23,743 nucleotides of DNA from JAPYWM01 sp964489015 (GTDB lineage Bacteria > Bacteroidota > Bacteroidia > SpSt-205). The position numbers and the translations under genes were made by a program. Numbering within the stretch: position 1 is the first letter of the stretch; the number at the start of each line of letters is the position of its first letter. Of the stretch, positions 1 to 6,968 are shown piece after piece. The notes under the pieces are model-generated. The model was not told the origin of the DNA. It saw nothing but the letters and a program-made list of their open reading frames with translations, and did not search any database. The stretch lies in contig CAZAXD010000030.1 of NCBI GenBank assembly GCA_964489015.1, forward strand, positions 1 to 23,743, read 5' to 3'.

Positions 1-572
1 GACTGGCTACCTTAGATGGTAGCACCTTTCAAGGCGTAAGCGGGTCCCCCACCTCTGGCCAGATCCGAACCTTGCTTCCTATCAATGCCGAACTCTATTT
101 GGCGGGCAACTTCTTACAAGCAGGAAACCAGACCGTCAATCGAGTCGCCGCGCTCAGTTCGACTGGCGCCTGGCGAGCCCTCGGCCCCGGCATCGGCCCG
201 CTTATCGTTAATGCCCTAGCGCTCCACAATGGCCTCCTGTATGCCGGGGGAAATTTTACACAAGATGGCGCCGGTCAAAGTTTAGCCAACCTAGCCGTCT
301 TTAGCAGCAATCCTTTGAGCCTACCCGCCCTGGCTCAGGCTCCCATCTCTATCGAGCAGCGAAGCCAGGCGCTGCTCCTTCAGAGCAAAGAGCCGCTAAC
401 CGCTCACTATCAGCTAGTTAATCTCACTGGTCAAGCCGTCGAGCAAGGCACCCTAGACCTGACAGGGGAACCCGCTATTTTGTCTCTGACACCTCATCCA
501 CAGGGCATTTACAACCTTGTCCTTCGCACTGGGCAAGGCATGCAGTTCTATAGGGTGGTACGAACCCCCTAA
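1..572 (+). CDS. T9SS-secreted repeat protein, C-terminal part (5' end outside window)
   Basis: The reading frame is open from base 3 of the window to a TAA at 570-572, so this is only the last ~189 residues of a longer gene. The first half holds two related blocks with the pattern LYLAGNF / LLYAGGNF followed by a short loop and an LAV/VAAL strand. These look like beta-propeller or delta-60-like repeats of secreted Bacteroidota proteins. The last ~80 residues form a beta-rich domain (ISIEQRSQALLLQ, then QLVNLTGQAVEQGTL, ending GIYNLVLRTGQGMQFYRVV). This has the form of a T9SS type A (Por secretion) sorting tail, which directs export through the type IX system and surface anchoring or release. 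The substrate or function of the main body cannot be told from this fragment. It converges on the next gene, with only 18 bp between stops and no visible terminator hairpin. Confidence 0.85.
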   Translation, partial: LATLDGSTFQGVSGSPTSGQIRTLLPINAELYLAGNFLQAGNQTVNRVAALSSTGAWRALGPGIGPLIVNALALHNGLLYAGGNFTQDGAGQSLANLAVFSSNPLSLPALAQAPISIEQRSQALLLQSKEPLTAHYQLVNLTGQAVEQGTLDLTGEPAILSLTPHPQGIYNLVLRTGQGMQFYRVVRTP

Positions 573-590
573 GGTGGCTGCAAGCGTAAA

Positions 591-1364
591 TTAGGCTACG
601 CCGAGCCGTTCAGCTAAGTATTCAGCAATGTCCTGCACGGGGACCCGTTTATTGGCGTGCTTGACCCCATCCGTGATCATGGTCATGCAAAACGGACAGG
701 CTACCGCGATACGATTGGGGCTAAGAGCGAGGAGCTCCTCTGTGCGTTCGATATTGATGTCCTTATGGCCCGGCTCCGGCTCTTTGAACATCTGCGCACC
801 GCCAGCTCCGCAGCAGAAGGCAAAGTCGCGGTTACGCGGCGCTTCGACTAGCTTTGCTCCAGCCCGCTGAAGCACTACCCGAGGCGCCTCGTACTCACTA
901 TTGCCGCGACCCAAATAACAAGGGTCATGATAAGCCACGACTTCCTTAGCGGCGCCCACTGGAAGCGATAGCCGCCCCGTTTCGATGAGGTGCTGAAGGT
1001 ACTGCGAATGATGCCAGACCTCATACACCCCGCCTAGCTCCGGATACTCGTTCTTGAGAATGTTGAAGCAATGCGGACAGGTCGTCACAATAGTACGAAC
1101 CTCATAGGCATTGAGGACCTGTATATTCTGGAGAGCCAGCATCTGAAAGAGGAAATCGTTACCGGCTCTTTTCGCTGGATCACCGGTACAAGTCTCTTCG
1201 GTACCGAGAATGCCCCAGGTTACGCTCGCTTTGTCTAAAATCTTGACGAAAGCCCGGGCGATTCGCTGAGCCCTGTCATCAAAGCTTACGGCACAGCCTA
1301 CCCAATACACGATTTCAGGACGCTGCCCTTCTGCTGCCCAAATAGCTAATGTCTTGCCTGCCAT
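591..1364 (-). CDS. CCG-domain (Fe-S)-binding oxidoreductase subunit (HdrB-like)
   Basis: A 257-aa soluble protein with two cysteine-rich CCG domains of the heterodisulfide reductase B/glycolate oxidase FeS family. Domain 1 has C24, C59 (in a CTG variant rather than CCG) and C96-x2-C99. Domain 2 is canonical: C149, C184-C185-G and C223-x2-C226. It probably carries a non-cubane Fe-S cluster and works with the membrane protein encoded just upstream. The start is set at 1364 because AGAGG lies 7 nt upstream and the gene then begins 2 nt after the previous stop. A second ATG at 1382 would add six residues and has no ribosome site. The two proteins together (about 690 aa) match the domain order of single-chain membrane Fe-S oxidoreductases such as those proposed to oxidise ETF for menaquinone. 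The electron donor here is inferred, not visible. Confidence 0.88.
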   Translation of the reverse strand: MAGKTLAIWAAEGQRPEIVYWVGCAVSFDDRAQRIARAFVKILDKASVTWGILGTEETCTGDPAKRAGNDFLFQMLALQNIQVLNAYEVRTIVTTCPHCFNILKNEYPELGGVYEVWHHSQYLQHLIETGRLSLPVGAAKEVVAYHDPCYLGRGNSEYEAPRVVLQRAGAKLVEAPRNRDFAFCCGAGGAQMFKEPEPGHKDINIERTEELLALSPNRIAVACPFCMTMITDGVKHANKRVPVQDIAEYLAERLGVA

Positions 1365-1366
1365 AG

Positions 1367-2668
1367 TTATGCCTCTATCCATTTGGCCCGGTCAGCCGCC
1401 GGAAAGGCCCAGGGCGAACCGTTATTTTCTAGATTAACGAAGGTAACATTTAGGGTCTCTGGCGCTTGCGACGCTTCCATGACGAGATTTTGACGAAGCT
1501 GTACAATGATAGACATGGGATTTATGAGTACAGGACAGGCCCGCACGCAAGCCTGGCAGGTCGTACAGGCCCAGATTTCCTCGGGCTGAATATAGTCCCC
1601 TAGTAACGACCGACCATCCGGCGCCCACTGACCTTGCTTGGAGAACGCCCGCTTTATCTCTTCTAGGCGATCACGGGTGTCCATCATGATCTTGCGGGGG
1701 GAGAGCTTCTTACCGGTCTGATTAGCGGGACATGCCGCCGTGCAGCGGCCGCACTCCGTGCAAGTGTACGCATCCAGAAGGTTTTTCCAGGAGAGGTCTG
1801 TCACATCCTTTGCGCCGAGGGGTATGACCTCTTGACTGCCAGGCGCCTCTACAGGCAAACCCAATGCTTCCTTGATGGTAGGCGTCAGGGCAGAATTGGC
1901 CGGTATCTTAGCTGGTGGCTCCAGCGGTGCATAATAAGTATTGGGAAAGGCCAGAAAGATATGCAAATGTTTAGAAAAGGGGATATAATTCAGAAAGGCT
2001 AAAATACCCAGTATATGCACCCACCATGATATCCTTTCCACGACGACAAGCGCCTCTGTGGAGAGACTACTTAGCAAAGGCGTAAGCCATTGACTGACTG
2101 GAAAAGTACCGACTTGCATGTAGGGCGCAACCCCGCGACTCTGGAGGAGTTGGTCAGTCGCGTTCATACATAGGAGTGCTAGAACGAGCCCAATTTCCGT
2201 CCACAAAATGATATTCGCATCAAGGGGTGGCCACCCCCGCATCTCTGCCGTACGAAAGCGCGGTATCTTAAGTACGTTCCGACGAATCAGAAACACGACC
2301 GCTGCGATAAATACCAGACCCAAAAAGATCTCTGCGCTAATAGTCATGGCGTTATAGAACGGACCCAAGTAAGGCGCTAAAGCCCTATGCGTACCTGCTA
2401 GGCCATCCATGATGATTTCCAAGACCTCTACGTTTATCACCAAAAAACCAACATAGATCACCCAGTGGGCTAAGGATGCAACGGGTTTGTCCAGCATTCG
2501 ACTCTGAAGAACGGCGACCTTGAGCATTTGCAGAAAATGCGCCTTGCGGGGGCCTCGCATCTCATAGGGGTGACCAACCCGTAGGGTACGCCTGAGCAGG
2601 CGGACGTGGTAAACGAATAAACTAATCGCACCTACCAATACAAGCCCGAATACAATTTGTGCTAGCAT
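1367..2668 (-). CDS. Membrane NarI-like heme b / [4Fe-4S] dicluster ferredoxin protein
   Basis: A 433-aa protein. The N-terminal ~240 residues hold about five or six membrane segments (near 4-21, 65-85, 108-128, 153-170, 207-228), with histidines in or near them (H68, H218, H234, H236) that could ligate heme b as in NarI/DsrM proteins. The C-terminal part carries two ferredoxin motifs, C303-x2-C306-x2-C309-x3-C313 and C368-x2-C371-x2-C374-x3-C378, typical of HdrC. Role: passing electrons between a cytoplasmic partner and the quinone pool, inferred from architecture. The frame stays open upstream to 2779, but the start is placed at ATG 2668. Membrane segment 1 follows directly from there, and a longer start would overlap the preceding small gene. 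No Shine-Dalgarno is visible. The CCG protein follows after 2 bp. Confidence 0.88.
   Translation of the reverse strand: MLAQIVFGLVLVGAISLFVYHVRLLRRTLRVGHPYEMRGPRKAHFLQMLKVAVLQSRMLDKPVASLAHWVIYVGFLVINVEVLEIIMDGLAGTHRALAPYLGPFYNAMTISAEIFLGLVFIAAVVFLIRRNVLKIPRFRTAEMRGWPPLDANIILWTEIGLVLALLCMNATDQLLQSRGVAPYMQVGTFPVSQWLTPLLSSLSTEALVVVERISWWVHILGILAFLNYIPFSKHLHIFLAFPNTYYAPLEPPAKIPANSALTPTIKEALGLPVEAPGSQEVIPLGAKDVTDLSWKNLLDAYTCTECGRCTAACPANQTGKKLSPRKIMMDTRDRLEEIKRAFSKQGQWAPDGRSLLGDYIQPEEIWACTTCQACVRACPVLINPMSIIVQLRQNLVMEASQAPETLNVTFVNLENNGSPWAFPAADRAKWIEA
1372..1376 (-). promoter_or_regulatory. Ribosome binding site that decides the CCG-protein start
   Basis: AGAGG on the minus strand, 7 nt before ATG 1364. 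The alternative ATG 1382 has no such site. Confidence 0.6.
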
Positions 2669-2681
2669 AGAGTTCAAATTT

Positions 2682-2897
2682 TCAGACAAAAATGGCTGGC
2701 GCGAGGGATAGCTTGTATGGGTTCTTGGCGAGCATTTCAATCGCCGCCATCTCGCCATCATCACTAGCGTCATCATCATAGTCGGCAGCTCCTAAAGAAT
2801 CCCCTGAGCTGGAAGCAGACCGACCACGACTAGACTTTCCAAAAATGAGTTCTGCAGCCACCGCCACTAAAATGACTATGAGAATCTGGCCCAGCAT
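2682..2897 (-). CDS. 71-aa single-pass membrane microprotein, unknown function
   Basis: A small gene in the Fe-S operon, starting 2 nt after the DUF2795 stop and ending 13 nt before the NarI-like gene. Residues 1-19 form one hydrophobic helix (MLGQILIVILVAVAAELIF). A Ser/Gly/Arg-rich linker, a strongly acidic patch (DYDDDASDDGE, about 40-50) and a mixed C-terminus follow. A good ribosome site, GAGGAG 5 nt before the ATG, supports translation. I do not recognise a family. Position and topology would suit a small accessory subunit or assembly factor of the adjacent membrane Fe-S complex, but that is inference from context only. Confidence 0.7.
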   Translation of the reverse strand: MLGQILIVILVAVAAELIFGKSSRGRSASSSGDSLGAADYDDDASDDGEMAAIEMLAKNPYKLSLAPAIFV

Positions 2898-2899
2898 AA

Positions 2900-3121
2900 C
2901 TACTCCTCTTCGTCGTCAAATAGAAACTCATTGCGGGAAGGATAGTCCGGCCACACGTCCTCGATGCTTTCGTAGATCGTGTCGTCATCGGGCAAGTCCT
3001 TGAGGTTCTCGATCACTTCGATAGGAGCGCCTGTGCGCTCTGCATAATCAATGAGTTCATTTCGGGTCGCCGGCCACGGCGCATCTTCTAGGTAAGAGGC
3101 AAGCTCTAGTGTCCAGTACAT
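2900..3121 (-). CDS. DUF2795-family small protein
   Basis: A 73-aa acidic protein. Its first ~45 residues (MYWTLELASYLEDAPWPATR, then ELIDYAERTGAP and EVIENLKDL) match what I know of the DUF2795 protein that is widely conserved in Bacteroidota. The N-terminus MYWTLELASYLEDAPWPAT is nearly invariant in that family as I recall it. The tail is very acidic (ends DDEEE). The biochemical role is unknown. It heads the four-gene operon leading into the two Fe-S proteins, behind a perfect TATTTTTG promoter box only 8 nt from its ATG, and its last codons contain the ribosome site of the next gene. It is divergent from the rhomboid gene, with 44 bp between starts. Confidence 0.9.
   Translation of the reverse strand: MYWTLELASYLEDAPWPATRNELIDYAERTGAPIEVIENLKDLPDDDTIYESIEDVWPDYPSRNEFLFDDEEE
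2903..2908 (-). promoter_or_regulatory. Strong ribosome binding site for the 71-aa microprotein
   Basis: GAGGAG on the minus strand, 5 nt before ATG 2897. It lies inside the terminal acidic codons of the DUF2795 gene, so it also constrains that gene's EEE tail. Confidence 0.7.
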
Positions 3122-3129
3122 AGCCCATG

Positions 3130-3137
3130 CAAAAATA
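3130..3137 (-). promoter_or_regulatory. -7 promoter box TATTTTTG for the DUF2795/Fe-S operon
   Basis: A perfect match to the Bacteroidota TAnnTTTG -7 element. It ends 8 nt before ATG 3121. No TTG-type -33 element is evident at the usual distance. Confidence 0.65.
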
Positions 3138-3151
3138 GTCTCTTTCGCGGT

Positions 3152-3159
3152 TACTTTTG
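3152..3159 (+). promoter_or_regulatory. -7 promoter box TACTTTTG for the rhomboid gene
   Basis: A perfect TAnnTTTG match with 6 nt between it and ATG 3166. It lies back to back with the minus-strand box (14 nt between them). Confidence 0.7.
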
Positions 3160-3165
3160 TGAGTA

Positions 3166-3726
3166 ATGTCGCTCACGACCCTGCTTATCGTTAGTTGCAT
3201 AGGGGCTTCTATCGGGGGCTGGGCTCAACCGGCCTTGATTTCGGTCGTAGGCATTAGTCCCTATCATATTCGTGTGCGGGGTGAGTGGTACCGCCTTCTG
3301 ACCCATCCCTTTTTTCATGCGGACCTCCAGCATCTTTTATTCAATCTCATTGCCTTCTACAGCTTCGCCGAGGTGATCCATCGCAGCCTTACGCCGTTTC
3401 AGTATGCTTGCTTACTCCTCTTAGGCCTCTTAGGAAGTAGCCTTTTATCGATATTCATGAGGCCAGTCACCGCTAGCCAAGTCAGCATTGGGTTTTCGGG
3501 CATCGTTTCCGCTGTAGCGTTTGCGACCATCGTCTTTTATCCTAAGATAAAGCTGCTCGTACTTTTTATCCCGATGCCTGGCTGGCTTTTTGCAGGCCTG
3601 TACACCGTTTATAGCCTTTATGCGGCGCGGGTCTCTCGAGACAATATCGACCATTGGGCTCATCTAGGCGGCGCAGCAGTTGGAATCGCATTTGCCTGGT
3701 TACTTATCAAAAGCAATCTTATATGA
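3166..3726 (+). CDS. Rhomboid-family intramembrane serine protease
   Basis: A 186-aa membrane protein with about six transmembrane segments and rhomboid hallmarks. These are the WYRLLTHPFFHADLQHLLFN segment (residues 41-60, HxxxN with H56 and N60), the nucleophile motif G109-F-S111-G, and the base H166 in the AHLGG motif of the last helix. S111/H166 form the expected catalytic dyad, so the enzyme should be active and cleave membrane proteins in the bilayer. The substrate is unknown. ATG 3166 lies 6 nt after a perfect TACTTTTG box, so the transcript may be leaderless. The TGA stop overlaps an ATG (ATGA at 3723-3726) of the following DUF389 gene, a typical coupled-operon junction. Confidence 0.92.
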   Translation: MSLTTLLIVSCIGASIGGWAQPALISVVGISPYHIRVRGEWYRLLTHPFFHADLQHLLFNLIAFYSFAEVIHRSLTPFQYACLLLLGLLGSSLLSIFMRPVTASQVSIGFSGIVSAVAFATIVFYPKIKLLVLFIPMPGWLFAGLYTVYSLYAARVSRDNIDHWAHLGGAAVGIAFAWLLIKSNLI

Positions 3727-5075
3727 GCAGAAGCAAGATCAGTTCTGTACTTTACAGAATCATCTATCAGATTGTCTCCCGGTTTGCTTAGGAGAGGAGC
3801 TAGAGGATCGGACGCGTATTGCGACCTCGATTGAAAGGGATGTAAGCTTTCGAGGCACGAATCTATGGGTGCTCATAGCAGCAATTGTCATTGCCTCGGT
3901 AGGGCTAAACGTCAATTCGACGGCCGTCATCATCGGGGCCATGCTGATATCCCCCCTGATGGGGCCGATTATTGGGGTAGGTTTCAGTTTAGCAACCTAC
4001 AACCTTCCACTACTCAAAAAATCGCTCCGTAATTTTTCCGTTGCGGTTTTTGTGAGCATTGCAACTTCGGCTATGTACTTTTCCATCAGTCCTCTTCGGG
4101 AGGCGGGTTCTGCATTGCAGGCCCGTACCAGCCCCACAACCTGGGATGTGGTGATAGCTTTTTTCGGTGGACTAGCGGGTATCATTGCGGCCATCGGCCG
4201 AGAGAAAAAGATTACGGTCGTCTCTGGCGTAGCGATCGCTACGGCGCTTATGCCGCCTTTGTGTACCGTGGGCTACGGCCTTGCCCGGCTCGAACCTCAA
4301 TTCTTCCTAGGTGCTTTTTCTCTCTTCCTCATTAATGCGGTGTTTATTAGCAACAGCGACCTACCTCACCACCTTTATTTTACGGTTTCCAGAAGCCTCT
4401 TTACAGAATAGAGCTATTCGCACCCGAGTTCATCGGCTCGTCTGGAGTCTTATCATACTTACGCTCGTACCCAGTATTTACCTCACATGGCGCCTGATCC
4501 AGCAGACCATATTTGAGGAGCGGTTGCGTACGTTTATTCAGAACGAGCTTCAGTACCCCTCCACTTATCCGGTCGATCATCGCTTAGTACAAAGGAGAGA
4601 CAGTCTAATTCTGGAAATCGCGCTCTTAGGCCAGCCTATATCCGCCTCTGAGATTCAGCGCCTAGAACATGCTCTCCAAGCTTATAAGCTGGCAATCTCA
4701 GACATTCAAGTTGTGCAGGCTGAGACGCCTAAGGAAGGAACCGCCCTAGCGCTACTAGAATGGTATTACGGTCAATGTGAGGAGCGCCTCGCCCGCCTAA
4801 CCGATAGTTTACAGCAACTGAACACGCAAATCATAGCTATAGAAGAGGCTAGCAGAGAAACGCCAGCCCTACTCTAAGAGATGCATACCCTCTTCCCCGG
4901 GGTGCAGGGACTGGGGATCCAGCGGCTTTACTTTTACAGCCTTGAGGGCACCAAGCCCGATACCCTGTACCTAGCGCTACTCACCCACAAAGGACGCCTA
5001 CCTACCGCCTCTATCGAGGCATGGCTCACGGCGCGATTCGCCCATCCAGTAAAAGTCATCTCCAAACAATTGTGA
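3723..5075 (+). pseudogene. DUF389 (TIGR00341-type) membrane protein, broken by two frameshifts and a stop
   Basis: Four pieces join into one Bacteroidota-type DUF389 protein. Piece 1: from ATG 3723, MSRSKISSVLYRIIYQIVSR then F-A, ending in TAG 3789. Piece 2: from about 3788 one frame back, LGEELEDRTRIATSIERDV, then the conserved core (GLNVNSTAVIIGAMLISPLM, ALMPPLCTVGYG). One missing base near 3788 would join pieces 1 and 2. Piece 3: near 4349 the frame shifts again; removing one A restores NAVFI-ATATYLTTFILRFP, which aligns gaplessly with the usual helix in this family. This piece runs through VPSIYL to TPALL. TAA 4875-4877 interrupts in frame. Piece 4: 4878-5075 in the same frame encodes the C-terminal alpha/beta region (ending HPVKVISKQL). 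No intact product is expected. The function of DUF389 is unknown. Sequencing error is the alternative, but no other gene here shows such lesions. Confidence 0.82.
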
Positions 5076-5104
5076 GGCACAGTTTTTGCCCGATATGGCG
5101 TCAG

Positions 5105-5722
5105 ATGCGGGCATTGCCATTATCTTTTTTTAGGGCAGAGGTCTGGACAGTGGCGCAGGCGCTTCTGGGCAAAGTCCTAATCAGACGAGACCCCTTGGGG
5201 GAAGTCGCTATCCGCATAACGGAAACGGAGGCTTATGCTGGAGTGGGGGACCGAGCCTGTCATGCTTACGGCGGCCGAAGAACCCCCCGAGTAGAGCCTA
5301 TGTACGCTGAAGGCGGCACCCTCTACATCTACCTAAACTACGGCCTACACCATCTACTCAACATCGTAACGGGCCCTGTGGGGGACCCTTGTGCCGTTCT
5401 CATTCGCGCAGGAGAGCCGCTCTGGGGCCATGAGCTCATGGCTCACCGTAGAAAACGTTCCCCCCAAGACCCCCGTCTCACCGTAGGACCGGGAAACCTA
5501 ACCAAGGCTTTAGACATTCCCCTCAACTGGAGCGGGCAGTCGGTCATTGATCACAGCTATCTCGTCCTCATAGAGGATGATTATGAGGTCTCGGCTATCA
5601 GCGCAGGGCCTCGTGTCGGGGTAGAGTATGCCGGCATGGACGCTCAGAAGCCCTGGCGTTACTGGATAAGCGATTCTGCCTGGGTCTTCCATCGCTTACA
5701 AAAGTTACCTAACTTTGCCTAG
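5105..5722 (+). CDS. 3-methyladenine (alkyladenine) DNA glycosylase, AAG/MPG family
   Basis: A 205-aa protein of the usual length for bacterial AAG. It removes alkylated and deaminated purines in base excision repair. The sequence shows the TETEAY motif with catalytic Glu at E42 and the intercalating Tyr at Y44 (human E125/Y127). The CHAYGGRRTPR loop and the MYAEGGTLYIYLNYGLHHLL and NIVTG blocks follow, then CAVLIRAGEPL and the VGPGNLTKALDI segment. The frame is open further 5', but ATG 5105 fits the family start (LPLSFF...AQALLGKVL) and leaves the DUF389 remnant free. The last codons contain a perfect TAACTTTG promoter box for the next gene. Confidence 0.93.
   Translation: MRALPLSFFRAEVWTVAQALLGKVLIRRDPLGEVAIRITETEAYAGVGDRACHAYGGRRTPRVEPMYAEGGTLYIYLNYGLHHLLNIVTGPVGDPCAVLIRAGEPLWGHELMAHRRKRSPQDPRLTVGPGNLTKALDIPLNWSGQSVIDHSYLVLIEDDYEVSAISAGPRVGVEYAGMDAQKPWRYWISDSAWVFHRLQKLPNFA
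5710..5717 (+). promoter_or_regulatory. -7 promoter box TAACTTTG for the CHU_C-tailed gene
   Basis: A perfect TAnnTTTG match inside the last codons (PNFA) of the glycosylase gene, 8 nt before ATG 5726. It would let the secreted-protein pair be expressed apart from the repair gene. A chance match in coding sequence is possible. Confidence 0.5.
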
Positions 5723-5725
5723 GAT

Positions 5726-6964
5726 ATGTATACTAAGCCGATAGCTTCTTTACTCGGGCTGGGCTTATTACTAGCACAGGAAATGTATGTGCTCAATGAA
5801 ACCGTGTATATCTCCCCAAATGATACGGTAGCTGTGGTAGGCAATCCAAGGGGAGATCTACAGGTAGAGGGGAACGGTATCTTTGACAATGATGGAGGGC
5901 TAGTTTGGCTGACGGGCGACTGGATCAACGCCAGTGGTGGCGATGGGTTTGTCACCCCTCGCAATGGCTGGCTATGGCTTGTGGGAGGCTATCAGCGCCT
6001 AGTGGGGCCTACTTCTACCTTTTATAATAGCATAGCCCTCTTCAACAACGGCGGCGACCTTAAGGAGATGATAGCAGCCGATGGCCGTATTCAAAACTTT
6101 TTAGACTTACGGGACTGCGAGCTGCGTACTAATACCCATATCATGACGGTAGAAAATACCGATCCTGCAGCTATCACCCGCACTAGCGGCTTTGTGAGTA
6201 GTACCGGCGCCGGCCGCTTAGGGCGACGCACCGACCGCAATGCCAGCTATTTATTTCCAGTCGGTGATCGCCAGTTGGGCCCCTTTCGCTACCGCCCTGT
6301 CGAAGTCACCCCTTCCTCCCAAAGTCATCTGATTCACGTGCGATTTGCCAATATAAACCCCACGTCTGAAGGGTACAATCGGCTCTCGGTCTTGAGCCCC
6401 ATTCAAGAAGCCAACGAATTCTTTTATCATATCATTGAGCGGGTACAAGGCAATGACCCGCTTACCTTGCGCATCTGGTACGATGAAGCGAATGACATCT
6501 ACAAGGACACCCTAGCGCATTGGGAGGTGCCCCAGACTCAGTGGGCTGCCGTCAATACTCTCATCAACCGCACAGCCGGTACCCCTCAAACCGGTATGAC
6601 GCAAAGCGCTTACATGGAAACGCCAAACTTCCATAACTTCTCCTCCCCCAATTTTGCATTGGCTCGCACTCGCTTACCTTGGGTGATCTATGTACCAAAT
6701 GTATTTTCTCCCAATGGAGACGGCAGCAACGACGAATTTCTGATTTATTACCAAGGCTTTATCCGGATAGAACTCCGGATTTACGATAGATGGGGCCTTC
6801 TGATCTGGCGGGGAGAGCAGGGTCCCGAAGGCCCCATCCGCTGGAATGGGAAGACTCAGCGAGGCGAAGATGTGCCCGAAGACACTTATGTCTTTGTCGT
6901 TCGGGGCTACTTTGACGACACAAAATACACGGAGCGCGCCGGAACTGTAACCGTTATTCGATAA
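5726..6964 (+). CDS. Secreted protein with gliding-motility/CHU_C (T9SS type B) C-terminal domain
   Basis: A 412-aa protein with a short signal peptide (KPIASLLGLGLLLAQ, cleavage near residue 17-18). The middle (20-310) is beta-rich and includes an LFPVGDRQLGPFRYRPVEV segment common in Bacteroidota surface proteins. The last ~85 residues are the gliding motility-associated C-terminal (CHU_C) domain: VIYVPNVFSPNGDGSNDEFL, IYDRWGLLIWRGEQ, W-N-GKTQRGEDVPEDTYVF and a final V-T-V strand. It is therefore a T9SS cargo with a type B sorting signal. The start lies 3 nt after the glycosylase stop. A TAACTTTG box 8 nt before the ATG suggests its own promoter. The function of the mature part is unknown. 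Confidence 0.9.
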   Translation: MYTKPIASLLGLGLLLAQEMYVLNETVYISPNDTVAVVGNPRGDLQVEGNGIFDNDGGLVWLTGDWINASGGDGFVTPRNGWLWLVGGYQRLVGPTSTFYNSIALFNNGGDLKEMIAADGRIQNFLDLRDCELRTNTHIMTVENTDPAAITRTSGFVSSTGAGRLGRRTDRNASYLFPVGDRQLGPFRYRPVEVTPSSQSHLIHVRFANINPTSEGYNRLSVLSPIQEANEFFYHIIERVQGNDPLTLRIWYDEANDIYKDTLAHWEVPQTQWAAVNTLINRTAGTPQTGMTQSAYMETPNFHNFSSPNFALARTRLPWVIYVPNVFSPNGDGSNDEFLIYYQGFIRIELRIYDRWGLLIWRGEQGPEGPIRWNGKTQRGEDVPEDTYVFVVRGYFDDTKYTERAGTVTVIR

Positions 6965-6968
6965 AGAT

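Noticed and set aside
628..870. Plus-strand ORFs opposite the CCG protein
   Set aside because: Shadow frames of a gene with clear cysteine motifs; no family resemblance.
3780..3792. Programmed -1 frameshift to join the first two DUF389 pieces
   Set aside because: No slippery heptamer or downstream structure is evident, and the gene also needs a second shift and a stop read-through, so decay or error is simpler.
4311..4877. Separate gene starting at the in-frame codon 4311
   Set aside because: Its first ~15 residues are out-of-frame reading of the DUF389 core. The real homology begins at ATATYLTTF and continues the same DUF389 protein.
5076..5090. Small hairpin GGCA...TGCC after the DUF389 remnant
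   Set aside because: Only four base pairs and no T-tract; not convincing as a terminator.
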